Assembly: GCA_023374025.1 (NCBI GenBank)
Contig: SIJG01000058.1
Span: 800,903-864,902, forward strand
Source of the DNA: Heterodera schachtii
Lineage: Eukaryota > Nematoda > Chromadorea > Rhabditida > Heteroderidae
Direction: 5' to 3'
Length of the DNA: 64,000 nucleotides
Below are positions 10,834 to 21,926 of the stretch, piece by piece (position 1 is the stretch's first letter; each line of letters starts with the position of its first letter). A program made the position numbers and the translations under genes. The notes under the pieces were generated by a model. It did no database searches and had not been told where the DNA came from. It worked only from the letters and a program-made list of their open reading frames with translations.

Positions 10834-13175
10834 TTAAAAAAATATTACTTAAAAAATTCGTTTAAATTATTACTTGTTGCGACAAAAATTTAAATGAATC
10901 TTAAAGTTTATGATAAACCAAACTAATTTCTTCTAAATAATTTTTTTACATTGTTATGGATTTATGCAATTGAAAAATACATGCACATTCATTATAAAAA
11001 ATACTTTCAAAAATAGATTAAAAAGAATGAAAATAAACAAACTTAAAAATGTTGAGATTAAATTTTATTTTATAAATTACAATTTTCTCTTTACATTCCA
11101 ATTCATTATAAAATAAAAAATTTTATATTTTAAGAAGAATTAAACAAAACATTTAAACTATAAAAAATTATACACCAAAAAAAACTATAGCAATATACAA
11201 TATTTTTATAAAATAGTTTACTCTAGGTTTTGATTTGATTTCCAAAAAGTAAATAAAAACAAATCAATTAGATTAAAAACAAATTATTGATTTATTCTTA
11301 ATCATAAAAATAAAATAACAACAAAATCTTTGTAAAATAATAATTTCTGACTTCGATAAAATAAAAGTGTTTAGTACTTTATTTATGATATTCAAGAATC
11401 AAAATTAAACTACCTTTAATTTGCGTCGAAAAACATTAATCAATATTAAAAAATATTTTAATTGTAAATGTCTAAAATATAAATAAAACTTAGCATTTTG
11501 CTAGCTAAAACAGCATACAAAACATTTTGAAATATGTTCAAAATGTAAATGCAATTATTGTAATAAAATAAAAACAACTTATGTTCAAATTTTAAAACAA
11601 TTTATTTAAACTTATCAAATTTTTTGACAATAATTTTATTAAAAGCGTTTAAAAAGTAGCAAAATGTCATAATTATGCATTGCCTTGCTGCCTTTTTGCG
11701 TATTTTAACAAACAGAATTGATGAGAAAAATGTATACAGATCTGATTTATTCTATAAATAAAGTAAATCTAACAAAAATTTAATTTTTATTTGAAAAATG
11801 CAAAACCATTACCTGTAAACGATTTATATATATTATTAAACGATAAACTAGTTAAAATTAATTTTATTATTTTTTTGTATGCGCTAATGCAAGTCGTAAA
11901 CACATTTATTTAAAAAGTTAATTAATATAATTGTTAATTATTCTAAAAACTAATGGTATATATAAAAATAAAAATTAATGAATAAGATTTATTAACAAAA
12001 GAATATATTAATGGTTAGGAGAAACTTTAATTCAAGAATAAAGAAAAAAACCGGAATTTATTTTGTTAGATAATGAAAATAAATTTCAGGTTTATCGGTT
12101 ATGAAAGATGTACATTGGACACGCTATTTCAAGAGAATTAAATTAAAAATATTTAAACACGGGTTTGATTTATATTAAAGTTTTCAAAAATGCTGCATTT
12201 CATAAAATATATCAAATATAAAAATTATAGATTAAAAAAATTCACTATTTTATAAAATTGAAATGACTCAATAAATAATAATAAATGCTATATTATTAGA
12301 AAAAGAATATACATTATATTTGCAATATTTTAAAATTGCTTCTATGCTATTTATATTATTGAATTAAATAATTTTTTCAAAAAATAATTCTTAAAAACTA
12401 ACTTAAATATTGATATTAAATAAAAATGAAGCAAAAATATAAGGTGCGAAAATATGGAAGCCAGAGCAGTATAGGCACATTTTTTAGGAATCCCACAAAT
12501 AATTGATTCTTATTTTGTAAAAAAAAACATTTAAAAAAATTAATTTAACAGCTCTTTGAAGAAAGAGAATCTGCGAAAAAAATATAAAGCAAAAAAAGAG
12601 CAAGAATCTTTTGTAAAAAATTCAGACTGAATTAATTGTATGTGATATATAAGCCACAAATTAAATACAAGCAATTCAAGTTGTAAAAAAAAAAAAAAAA
12701 ATTACACGTCAGAAATTTTTAAACCTAAAGCAAAGATTTTCATTTTATTAACATAATTAATAAAAAAAATAATGACAATTTCAAGAAATGGAAACTACAA
12801 GAAAGAAAAATAATTGTTTTAATTTCATTAAAAAATTAATATAAAAGAATGTAATTGAAATAAAGTGATTTAGAAATTGCATCTTTTTTTGTTTAAAAAA
12901 ATACTTTTATAATATCAGTTAAAATTAAGTTTTAAAATCCTTCTGAAAACTTAGTAATTAGTCAAACATAAGAGTTAAATATTAAAACATACATAATTAT
13001 TATTACCATGCAATTAAAAAAATGCTTAAATAAAGAAGGGAAAGCCATTAACGTGTGAGTTTTTGACAAACAGAGTAATCTCATCGATAGGATTAAGCAA
13101 ATAATTAAAACTGAGATAAGTACATTTGTTAAAATAAACTATTTATTAATAATATTTAGAATGCAATTAATTATT
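10834..13175. other. A-rich DNA, no gene seen
   Basis: Long featureless stretch apart from an A run of about 17 at 12685. The patch at 12445-12482 gives VPILLWLPYFRT on the minus strand, which superficially resembles a TM6 WLP motif but is only 12 residues. Nothing else stands out. Confidence 0.45.
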
Positions 13176-13259
13176 CTAAATATTCCGTCCTTGCTTATGA
13201 AACCATCCAAACTCAGAAACCCACAATCCGACGCACAATTCACTTGCGCGAGAGAATAA
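13176..13259 (-). CDS. Candidate small exon
   Basis: A 27-codon minus-strand frame bounded by stops, reading FSRASELCVGLWVSEFGWFH then KQGRN. Its composition (Trp, Cys, Gly, charged residues) is unlike the Phe/Asn/Lys/Ile of random AT-rich frames. The opening TTCTCTCGCGC resembles the plus-strand TTTTCTCGCGC at 59374. Too short to classify. Confidence 0.22.
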   Translation of the reverse strand, partial: LFSRASELCVGLWVSEFGWFHKQGRNI

Positions 13260-13682
13260 TTAAAATTAACTTAACTATTAAAAACATATTCACAATTCAA
13301 TGTGAATCGATGAATGGTTATTCCAGTGGGTCGGATACAATAATTTGTCTACATGGAATCTGAAAACAATCAATTATTTGGGCTTGAAGCAATTAATCTA
13401 AAAATTAAACTAGAACTAAAAAAGAATAATCACAATATAACTAACCCTTCAATAAAGGAGCTGATTTATTAGCATAATAAAAGCAAAATTAATTAATAAA
13501 TAAATAAACCATTTATTTATTTTGGTGGAATAAAATATTAAAAGATTATAATTTCTAAAAAATGAAAGAAATTTGACCAAAGACAATGTTTTTATCTTTT
13601 CAATAAATAATGTTTATGCTAACCAAAGATATTTTAAATAAAAAAATATTTATTTATGTTGGAAAATGAGTTTTAAAATTAA

Positions 13683-13925
13683 CTAATAATCATCCAAACA
13701 TTTAATTACAAATATACCAGCTATTTTAATCAAAGAAAACAAATAAGAATAAATCAAAATAAAACCGACCAAAATCAAAAATCCAAACATGAGTCCGGAT
13801 GCTCGACAGCCTATTGCTCGGACATTCAAAATCTTCAACAGCTCTTTAATGGAAAATGTTTGAAAAATAATCAAAAATATTAATTTAATTTCAGACTTGA
13901 ATTGCAGAATGCACCATAAATACAA
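13683..13925 (-). CDS. Candidate exon, loop plus membrane helix
   Basis: An 80-codon frame without an ATG. The middle reads IKELLKILNVRAIGCRAS, then GLMFGFLILVGFILIYSYLF: a basic loop and a long hydrophobic helix. This resembles a cytoplasmic loop entering a transmembrane segment. Ends are low-complexity. It has the best-defined loop/helix boundary in the left half, but no copy of it was noticed in the window. Confidence 0.28.
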   Translation of the reverse strand: MYLWCILQFKSEIKLIFLIIFQTFSIKELLKILNVRAIGCRASGLMFGFLILVGFILIYSYLFSLIKIAGIFVIKCLDDY

Positions 13926-15335
13926 TATAAAACTAAATTATAAATAACTGAATTCAATCATTTTCAAAATAAAATTTATTTCTAATAAAAAAAGGTCATT
14001 CATCGATATCAGCGTAAATCCAATTTTGCAGATCAATTCATGCGATATCAACACTTCAGTCAAAATTTTCAGTCAGATCAAGAAAGGAATTATAAATTAT
14101 AAACCTTTTAAATAAAAAAAGTTTTGATTTTAAATTTGATAAAAAAAAACGAAATGTGAATCGAAAAAGTCCAAATACATAAAACGAATTACCCAATGAA
14201 CTATAAATTACAATTACATATACTTGAAATTTAATCAAATATATAAAGATGGAGTAGCCAAAAATGAAATACAACTTAAAATTCAAATTGCCAATAAAAT
14301 TTAAGAAAATGATGATATTCAGTTAAATTAATTCAATAAAATTTAGATTTTGCAAGAATTTAAATTAACATTTATTATTAAAAATAATAAAATTTATAAA
14401 AACGACAATATTATAAAAATGCAACTAAAATAAATTATTCGGAGGAAAGTAATGTTTTCTCATGTGAGTAATCTACAATAACATTATGAAAATGTGGAGT
14501 TCCATGTTTCTGCAGAATACAAGAATTTGATGGAGGCTGGACAAACCTTAATTAAATTAAATAATAAAATTGAGATAAAAATGAAATAATATTAAAAAGG
14601 AAAAGCATCTTCAAAATTATGACACTCGTAGTTTAATATCTTATCCAAATGTAAATTTGTTGAAAAATATTAATTTAAAAAGTAAGAATAAATAAGGAAT
14701 TGTTGTTAAAAAATTTAGTTTAATGAATAAATCAAATTTGTGGAGATTGACCAAATTTACCAGTCTTTTATGTATTTTTTGAATTTTTGCTACCGACACT
14801 AAGCACGACCACAAATACATTAAAGCTTTGTCAATTTCAAATTGCACAAAAAGACAAAAATAGAAAAATAGCTATATTGTTAATTTCTGCATAAATTTTA
14901 GTTACTTTAGTAATCATAATATTATTTATGTTGTATAAGAAGGTAAAAAATAATAATTAGAAAAATAGATAAGGAAATTAAGAATCAAATTATACTTTAA
15001 CTACTCGGGTCTTCCTAATGGAAAAAACTTCATTTAAAATTTCAAAAATTAAATTAAGTAAAATCACAGCCAAAAAATCTCCACTATTATAAAGGCAATA
15101 ATTATATGATAAGTAAATTCTTTATTCAAAAGGAGACAAAAAATATTACAAATTTTTAAAATAAAATTTATTTTGTACTTTATAAACAGATGTTAAAATT
15201 AATAAAAACATTAACAAAAATGAAAACTTGTCAACATTTATATTCAATGAAAATAAAAGGGAATTAATTAAAAAAGTTAAAAAAATAAATTTAATACCAT
15301 TAAAAATTTTTTCGAAAATCGATTAAATATCATAT
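13926..15335. other. A-rich DNA, no gene seen
   Basis: Open minus-strand frames at 14056-14286 and 14641-14847 are Phe/Ile/Asn/Lys-rich low-complexity peptides, so I leave them out. A GC-richer patch at 14450-14535 has no consistent frame. Confidence 0.5.
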
Positions 15336-15943
15336 AAGATAAATAGAGACCGACAAAAAGGCACCAAAAATCATAAAAAATGCATTATAAAAGCACCAAA
15401 AAATTGAAAAAAAGGCACGAAAATCCCAAAAAAGGCACGAAAAAAAGGCACTTAATAATTTTTATTAAGGATTTTTAGGGAGCAAAACACGTAAAACTTA
15501 AACAATAACTTAATTTTGGTCATTTAAATTATTATTAAATATTTTATTAATTTTTTTTTGAATAAGGAAAATTTTTAAACATAAATTTTTTATCAAGAAA
15601 AAAATGAAATTTTAGCGATAAATTTTTGGGAAAATTTTTAGGATTCTTAGGGGTGTATTTTCTGAAAATTTTTCAAGTCATTTCTTAGGGGGTTTATTTT
15701 CTGAAAATTTTTCAAGTCAGTGTATTTTCCCGATTTTATTGCATTTTTTATGGAATTTTTCGAAAAAATTGCCAAAAAAGGCACCAAAACGGCAAAATGC
15801 CAAAAATGAACAAAAAAAGGCATAATAAAAGTCAACGTAGAAGCCTCAAACCAAGTGGAAAAGGTGCTATTTATGCTTAACATATCGAAACAAGTGCGCA
15901 GAAAAAAAGGCATATGCCTCAAAAGTCGGTCTCTAAAGATAAA
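15336..15943. mobile_element. hAT-type MITE with 8-bp TSD (element A)
   Basis: The element spans 15344-15935 (592 bp), flanked by perfect 8-bp direct repeats AAGATAAA (15336-15343 and 15936-15943). Ends are TAGAGACCGAC and its reverse complement, matching the 5'-YARNG consensus of hAT transposons. The interior holds many AAAGGCAC/AAAGGCACC motifs and no transposase ORF, so it is non-autonomous. The minus ORF inside (15647-15922) is a by-product. Its interior is related to the element at 19422-19981. Confidence 0.92.
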
Positions 15944-16226
15944 TAAGGCATTAAAGAACCTAAAGATTTATTTGAAATAATGATCAGCAATTTTATAATT
16001 AATAAAATGAATTATTTATTCAACAATTGAAATTGAAATTTTTAAACACACTTCAGAAGCATTGGAAAACAAAAACAAAATTATTGTATCAAGTTGCATT
16101 GACGAAATAGTTTTATATGATACAAAAGTAATGAAAAAACACCAAAAAGAAATGCGAGACGCAATCATGAGCTACTAAATGATAGAATTGCCGTAGTTTT
16201 TATTATAATGAAATAAACAATATATA
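15944..16226. other. A-rich DNA, no gene seen
   Basis: Only a small patch at 16150-16195 (GAGACGCAATCATGAGC) stands out. It resembles 4440-4480 and 17790-17820. Confidence 0.45.
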
Positions 16227-16346
16227 CTAAAACCAACTTAAAGAAAAAAATACAGAAATTTGTATAATGCTATAGAAAGATAAAATAATGATTAATACCA
16301 GATTTGGAAGCGGTTTACGTGGCGCCCCCTGGGCGGCGAGGACACA
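16227..16346 (-). CDS. Candidate exon, hydrophobic helix, copy 2
   Basis: A 39-codon minus-strand frame: LAAQGAPRKPLPNLVLIIIL continuing SFYSII. It is the paralogue of 2767-3012, with conserved frame in the helix and a very different, GC-rich loop. The loop DNA (GGCGCCCCCTGGGCGGCG) is the most GC-rich short stretch in the left half. Likely a membrane segment if coding. Confidence 0.3.
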   Translation of the reverse strand, partial: CVLAAQGAPRKPLPNLVLIIILSFYSIIQISVFFSLSWF

Positions 16347-17262
16347 TTATTTAAAAAAATAATAAATCCAAAGGTTAATCCTTAAAGGAGCTGCTGATAA
16401 AAAATTTCACCATAAACAGTTCATATTAGCGTATTATAATGTTTTAATCAAATAATAAAATCTTTATTTATGAAAAAAGATTCAGCGAAATGACAAAATG
16501 GATTTTCAAAATATTAATTAAACTACTTATAATTAAAAATCCTTCTTAGTAAAAGCTTAAAATTAACCTAGTTTGAAAAAATAATTAAAACTAAAATTTT
16601 ATAATAAGAATACAGAAAAACATCAGTTTACTCGCTTAATTTTTTGAAAGAGAGAGTCGGGCTAAAAGTGGTTCAGTGATTGAATTTTACTAATTAAAAT
16701 ATGTTTCAAAAAATGTAGATTTTTATTAAAAACTCAAAATAATAAATCATTCTTTTTCAATTATAGAAGATAAATTAGAAATAAATTAATATGAAATAAG
16801 TAACGGATAGTTAAAACTGAAAATCAAACAATTTAGTTAAGGATTATATTCATAAAATATTCTAAATACACTTTTATAAAGGTAACTTTTCGAAGTAACA
16901 AAATTCTGAAATTTTCTGAGAATTACGAAATTTATTTTATAGAAAAGTTTTAATATAAACGATAATAATAAAAAAATGCAATATTTAAGGCAGTAAATAT
17001 GGGTTTAAAATGTGAAACATTGGGTTTTGTTAATAATTATAATAAAATCATTTTAAAAATTCTACAACTTCAATTTAAAACAATCTAATTAATATTTCAG
17101 CGAGCTAACGCCGATTTAATCTTGAATTTACATTTATTTAATACATACTGATTAATAACAAAAATTAATTGAAATTTTAGAATTGGATAACCTAGCTAAA
17201 GCAGTTGAAAATCATTCAATACCAATTGCACGAAAAATGTCTTTTTTTTAATAAAACATATA
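16347..17262. other. A-rich DNA, no gene seen
   Basis: The patch at 16625-16680 reads EPLLARLSLSK on the minus strand. Otherwise featureless. Confidence 0.4.
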
Positions 17263-17358
17263 TTAAAATAAATTATTTCGGAGTACATAAACGTCAAACC
17301 CATCAGCCTCAAGCTGTTGAAATACGAAAAAGAACCCAAAAGCCGCGACGTTCGAGCA
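17263..17358 (-). CDS. Candidate exon, LEADGF patch copy 2
   Basis: A 31-codon minus-strand frame, NVAAFGFFFVFQQLEADGFD then VYV. It shares 33 identical bp (17283-17315) with 2074-2106 and the same reading frame with one extra codon. A second frame is also open through the patch here but is stopped in copy 1, so the LEADGF frame is preferred. Upstream, TATATATCGG matches the plus-strand patches at 41390 and 46544 in inverted orientation. Confidence 0.3.
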   Translation of the reverse strand, partial: CSNVAAFGFFFVFQQLEADGFDVYVLRNNLF

Positions 17359-17865
17359 TCACCGATATATAAAGCAGTAATGAATGCATTAATGCATCTA
17401 ATTAATGAATAAAACGCTAAATTTAATTAAGTAAAAATAAATAATGATTTATTAAATTTTAAACTAATTGCCATATGAAAATAGACAAAAATTTATAAAT
17501 AAGTTTTATCAACTATTATTAAAAGTTAAGCTAAATATACATCTTATGGTGAGGCCATAATATTAAACTCTTTATTTATTACGCAAAATAAATCATAGGT
17601 CATGAGCTTTGCATATATTTGAAACAACGATGCCAATACTCGAAATATTTTAATGAAATTTAATACTTTTGGATTGAAAATACAAAAATTATTTTAAAAT
17701 CTAAAAATATTTATTTTAATAGAGGAAAAACATAACAAATAATTCTTTATAGCTTTGAACATTTAAAACAGAAGTATTCGGAGCAGTGAAAGGAGCCATT
17801 GAGCTACTAAATCCCATGGGAGTTGTAAACATCAATAAAAGAACCAAAAAAAAATGCTAATAAAA

Positions 17866-18312
17866 GTATTAAAAATTAATTTTATAATGAATGCAGAAAA
17901 AAATTATGGCATAAAAAAACAAGAAATAAAAAATAAACAAAAAATAATAAAAAACTAAAAAAATAATTTAAAAAATCTTAATGCAATAAAAAATCCGATA
18001 AATTTAAAACTTTATAAAACTCATTATTATGCATTTGCAATAACAAATCGCAAAGCATAAAAATATAAGAGAATGCATATTGATTTTTTAGAGAAAAGAT
18101 AAAGCTGCTTATATAAATTAAAATATTTATTTGAAAAAGACTAAAAAGACTTAAAAATTAATTATATAATAAATGCAGAAAAAAAAATTATGGCATAAAA
18201 ATAAAATTTTGAAAAAAAAAACAAAAAATAATAAAAACTAAAAAATAATTTTAAAAATCTTAATGCAATCAAAAAAACCGATAAATGTAAACTATAAAAA
18301 ACTCAATCAATT
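17866..18312. repeat. About 281-bp tandem duplication (diverged)
   Basis: Two adjacent copies, aligned by AATGCAGAAAAAAA, TTATGGCATAAAAA and CTTAATGCAAT (17978 and 18259). They differ by many small A-run indels. The second copy lacks part of the block holding TATGCATTTGCAATAAC. Confidence 0.65.
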
Positions 18313-18573
18313 CAAATATTTATTTGGTTACAAAAAATACTAAAATTATTTATTCTGCAGATGAAATATAAAATATTATTGTGACATGCGGAAGCACTAG
18401 CTCATTCAATTAAAACAAAACAAAAACAGACTATTTAATAAGACAAATAAGCGAGATATTTAACAAACTAATTTTATACTCTATGAAAAATAAACTTAAA
18501 CCCGAAGAAGGATACACTGCAAACATGGAATCCTTGAGAGCACATGTGAATTTAAAAGTATAACTAAAATAAA

Positions 18574-18819
18574 TTATATAACGGAAGTTTCTCGTAAGAT
18601 ATATATTTTAAAAATAAGCAAAAAATACAATAAATTAAAGAATTTAATTCCATAAAAGTTTCTGAATAACTTTAAAGGAATAAAATTGAATATTAAATTT
18701 TTCCTGTAAAGAAAGCAAGCGCCATTCATTAAAACTGCATGGCCACGAAAAATCGAAAATTGAACTAAAAAAAAATTAAAAATATTAATTTCAAGCAAAT
18801 AATTAAAATATAAAATCAA
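18574..18819 (-). CDS. Candidate exon, unknown
   Basis: An 81-codon frame without an ATG. The GC-richer core (18700-18755) reads FSIFRGHAVLMNGACFLYRK. The DNA core resembles 6900-6930 on the same strand and 21090-21110 and 43120-43145 on the opposite strand, but the favoured frame is not the same in all copies. The flanks are Phe/Ile/Leu-rich and probably intron. Weak call. Confidence 0.18.
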   Translation of the reverse strand: MILYFNYLLEINIFNFFLVQFSIFRGHAVLMNGACFLYRKNLIFNFIPLKLFRNFYGIKFFNLLYFLLIFKIYILRETSVI

Positions 18820-19413
18820 ACATAGAATGAGTTTATTAAATAACGTATTTTTTTAAATTAGTGATTGTTTTAGTAATCGTTACTACAAAAAACAAATAAA
18901 GAAAGTTTCAAAAAATCAAAAAATATTTTAATTACGCCAAATAATTATATTGGTTCATTGAATATATTGTTAATAAACAATTAATAAATTAATTATAAAA
19001 TATATTTATTTGCTTTTTTGATATAAATAAATTGGATAGGATTTAATATTATAAGTTCTATAATAAATATGTTAATAGAAAAGCGAAAATTAGAAAATAA
19101 ATGAACAATTAATTCACTTTTATAAAGAAAATATGAATATGTACATTGAAAAACGAAATTATTTTTGTTTAGGTGCAAAATATTACACGAATGATCAATT
19201 ATGATGTGGAATAAAACTTTTACAAAAAAAGAGCTGAATAAATATTTTAAATAATGTAATAAAAAATATTTAAATATAATATAGTTTAAATTTTTTTAAA
19301 TGTTTAAAGAAAATCATAGCATATATATTAAAAAAAACAGAAATTCACTGTAAAAATTAAAAATGATGAAAAATGATTTAAAAGTATATCACAACGATCG
19401 ATCAGGCAGCATA
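18820..19413. other. A-rich DNA, no gene seen
   Basis: Low-complexity A/T DNA. The open frame at 18993-19178 (minus) is Ile/Asn/Tyr-rich and not convincing. Confidence 0.5.
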
Positions 19414-19989
19414 ATAATTAATAGGGCTTCTTTTTTTAGGCACAAAAAATCGCGAATTAGGCACCTAAAATAGGCAAAAAAAATCGCAAAATAGGCATTA
19501 AATAGGCACAAAAATCCTCAAATAGGCACTAAAATAGGCACAAAATTTTTTTTATTAACGCTTTTTAGGTAGCAAAACACTTAAAAATTAATCAAAAAAC
19601 TTATTTTGCTTATATTTCAATTGTTTTACAGTTGTTTCCAATAAAAATAATTTTTTAAACCAAAAATTTTATGAAGAAAAAATAATTAATTTTTGTGGAC
19701 GAATTTTTGTGAAAATTTTTTTTTCAATTCTTAGAGGTGTATTTCTGAAATTTTTTCAAGTCGATTCTTAGGGGTGTATTTTTAATTTTTATTGCATTTT
19801 TGGTAAGGATTTTTCCAAGAATCCTGAAAAACGCGCCAAAAATGGCGAAATAGGCACAAAAATAGGCATTATAAAAGTCATCGTAGACACCCCAAACAAA
19901 GCGGAAAACGCGTTTTTCGTGCTTATCTGTGCGTATAAAGTGCGCAAAAATTTAGGCATTTGCCTAAAAAAAGAAGCCCTAATAATTAA
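19414..19989. mobile_element. hAT-type MITE with 8-bp TSD (element B)
   Basis: The element spans 19422-19981 (560 bp) between perfect 8-bp repeats ATAATTAA (19414-19421 and 19982-19989). The terminal inverted repeats are identical for at least 20 bp (TAGGGCTTCTTTTTTTAGGC). The TAGGG start fits hAT. The interior is full of AATAGGCAC motifs and shares blocks with element A, such as AGCAAAACAC and TTTTTCAAGTC. There is no transposase. The perfect ends suggest it is younger than element A. Confidence 0.93.
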
Positions 19990-20596
19990 ATATAAAAAAA
20001 TTATCGAAAAGTAAAAAAGAAGTAAACACTAAATAATTAATCACAAATCACCCACATTAATAAAAATTCTATATAAAAAAGCTATTTAATTTGGAGGCAT
20101 AAATATATTAAACTAAAATGATATTAAAAAGAAATTCTTTTCTACAAAATAAACAATAATGATGAAATAATAAAACTGATTTTAAAAATGAACCAGAATT
20201 TTTTGAGTAACTCGCAGGATTTTATCTTCTTAAAGAATTGTTCTTAGTAAAAGAATTGAACCATTTTTACCGAACGCGGCAAGATTAAATAAAAAGTAAA
20301 AAATTTATTTTCTTGTAAAATAAGCTTTTAGCTATTGTAATGAACAAAATATATTTTCAAAAATTGTTATGGTATTAATTGATTCGCATGTTTTAGTCGC
20401 TCAAATCATTTCAAGAAAGTTACAAACCAAAACGATCAACAATATGCTTAATTAATCCAATTTTTTTTTGGTAATTGCCTGAACGCTGCGATTTTATATA
20501 TTTTAGTTTCGTTAGACTTTGTGCTTTCGAATGATACCAAAAAATAGGGTTTGTTCGCATATAACAAAGTTATTGTACAAAAACCTGGGATTGTCA
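19990..20596. other. Transition DNA with a repeat-type ORF
   Basis: 20448-20630 (minus) encodes 60 codons including QLTIPGFCTITLLYANKPYF, starting at an ATG about 30 bp from the tandem repeat below. Similar 'AACAAAGTTATTG' contexts occur near 27040 and 51480, so I read this as part of a dispersed repeat, not a host gene. 19990-20440 is A-rich filler. Confidence 0.35.
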
Positions 20597-20655
20597 ATTG
20601 ATTGGACTCATAAAACTCAATTGGACTCATAAAAGTCGATTGGACTCATAAAGTG
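20597..20655. repeat. 19-bp tandem repeat x3 at the composition switch
   Basis: Three units of ATTGGACTCATAAAA start at 20601, 20620 and 20639. The A-rich half ends here and the T-rich half begins within about 50 bp. Confidence 0.8.
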
Positions 20656-20689
20656 CACTAGAGCCGTAAAAAGTTCAAAATTATTAATT

Positions 20690-21360
20690 AACTTCTATTA
20701 AATTATTATTAGTTATTTATTGATGTCTATTTTTTAGTTTATGAGTCATTTATTTTGTTGTGTTTTTGCATTTTAATGCAATTTTATAAGAAATTAATAT
20801 TTTTCATTTAAATTTTTTCATATTATTAAATTGTATTACTAATGTTTCTTTTAGGAAACTTATGTTATATTTTCAAAAATTTATTATTGTTTTCTAATGA
20901 TTGTTTTTCCTTTAAATTTGTATTACATTTTTTCATAAATTATTTCAAAACTGCAATAATTTTATAAAACAAGTTAAATTTTTATTTGAAAATAATTTTA
21001 CTTTCATTTTTTATTTTTACTTGCAATTATTACTGCTTTTGTTTTTTTGTTATTTTCTGTTTTATTTAAATTTCTTTCTCATGGTCATTCGGCAAAAATA
21101 AATGGCGCCTGCTAAGGGTAGTTTTTTGATTTTTCTATAAATAAAATTCTGTTAAATTAATTTTACTGAGTGCTTTTCTCTTAATAAATTTATTTAAATT
21201 CAAATTTTAAAATTCATATTTTAACAATTTTATGAAAATTTAATTTTTCATATATGCGTTTTTGAAATTTGAAAGGAAAGTATTAAGGAGAGTCTATTCT
21301 TGGTTTTCTTTATCGATTTCTCGGACATTTTATCGTATTTTGTTTTTTACGGTGATTTTC
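20690..21360. repeat. Long dispersed duplicate, copy 1
   Basis: About 670 bp are collinear with 42720-43390. Anchors include GTGTTTTTGCA, TTTAATGCAATTTT, ACTAATGTTTCTTTTA, TTCGGCAAAAATAAATGG and TTCTTGGTTTT. Divergence is mostly small indels and T-run length. At 21084-21115 both copies share the reading FGKNKW in one frame. Confidence 0.75.
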
Positions 21361-21797
21361 CAATTTTTGCCAATAAATATGATACTATGCAGTGCTTTCA
21401 AACAATTTGTAAACCAATAATGATTGATTACTTCAGAAATGTTCATTAGTATTATATTGCATAGTTTTGAAATCACACTTAATAAATATTTAGGTATTTT
21501 ATTTAAAAGTTACATACTTCTGTAATTTGACACATAAATTAAATTGCATCTCAAATTTAAGCTAAGAAAAATATAATTTTTATATCAAGAAATTTTATAA
21601 TATTTTTTAAGGTAAAATATTAAAAAGAAATTAATTTTTCTACTTTTAATTAAGGTATCCATATTAATTTTTCAAGCTTTTAAGCTGCAATGATTTATTT
21701 TTTGGTTTTTTTGGAGAATGAAGCACATTGAGCTGTCTGTCGACTTCACAGGTTGGTATTATTTTCATTTTATTAGATTTCGAATTTTAAAGTTTAA

Positions 21798-21926
21798 AGT
21801 TTTGCTTTGCAATTGATTTTATCTTGCTGGATGGAGGCCCTCCTGTACTTTTTCCAAATTGCGTTTGCTTATTTATTAGGGGGCGTATTTTTGAGAAAAA
21901 TTTTTGCATTCAGAATGTTTTCGTAA
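21798..21926 (+). CDS. Candidate exon, membrane segment, copy 1
   Basis: A 42-codon plus-strand frame containing LQLILSCWMEALLYFFQIAF then AYLLGGVFLRKIF. The copy at 23151-23450 reads LQLILSCWRPHLFSFYQIAF then AYLLGAYFW. Between them a 3-bp deletion is compensated by a 3-bp insertion, so the frame is kept, which argues for past coding selection. Upstream, 21719-21758 (MKHIELSVDFTG, then GTTGGTA) is paired with 23061-23102 (MKFIVLYVHFTG). A membrane helix preceded by a Cys-Trp motif is clear; the family is not. Confidence 0.38.
   Translation, partial: SFALQLILSCWMEALLYFFQIAFAYLLGGVFLRKIFAFRMFS

Larger units (their letters stand above)
301..20596. other. A-rich half (sense strand inferred to be minus)
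   Basis: The plus strand is strongly A-over-T: at 4201-4260, for example, 41 of 60 bases are A and 10 are T. On the minus strand this becomes T-rich sequence with scattered GC-richer patches of 50-150 bp that are open in at least one minus-strand frame. Several patches have inverted counterparts in the right half. I infer minus-strand transcribed, intron-dominated DNA, or its decayed remains. A purely mutational strand asymmetry is the main alternative. Confidence 0.5.

Noticed and set aside
12445..12482. WLP reading as a 7TM TM6 CWxP motif
   Set aside because: Only 12 residues, and an overlapping frame is equally open.
15647..15922. 91-codon minus ORF
   Set aside because: Lies wholly inside hAT MITE A and resembles no transposase.
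18993..19178. 61-codon minus ORF
   Set aside because: Low-complexity Ile/Asn/Tyr peptide typical of random AT-rich DNA; the same applies to most other frames omitted from the list.
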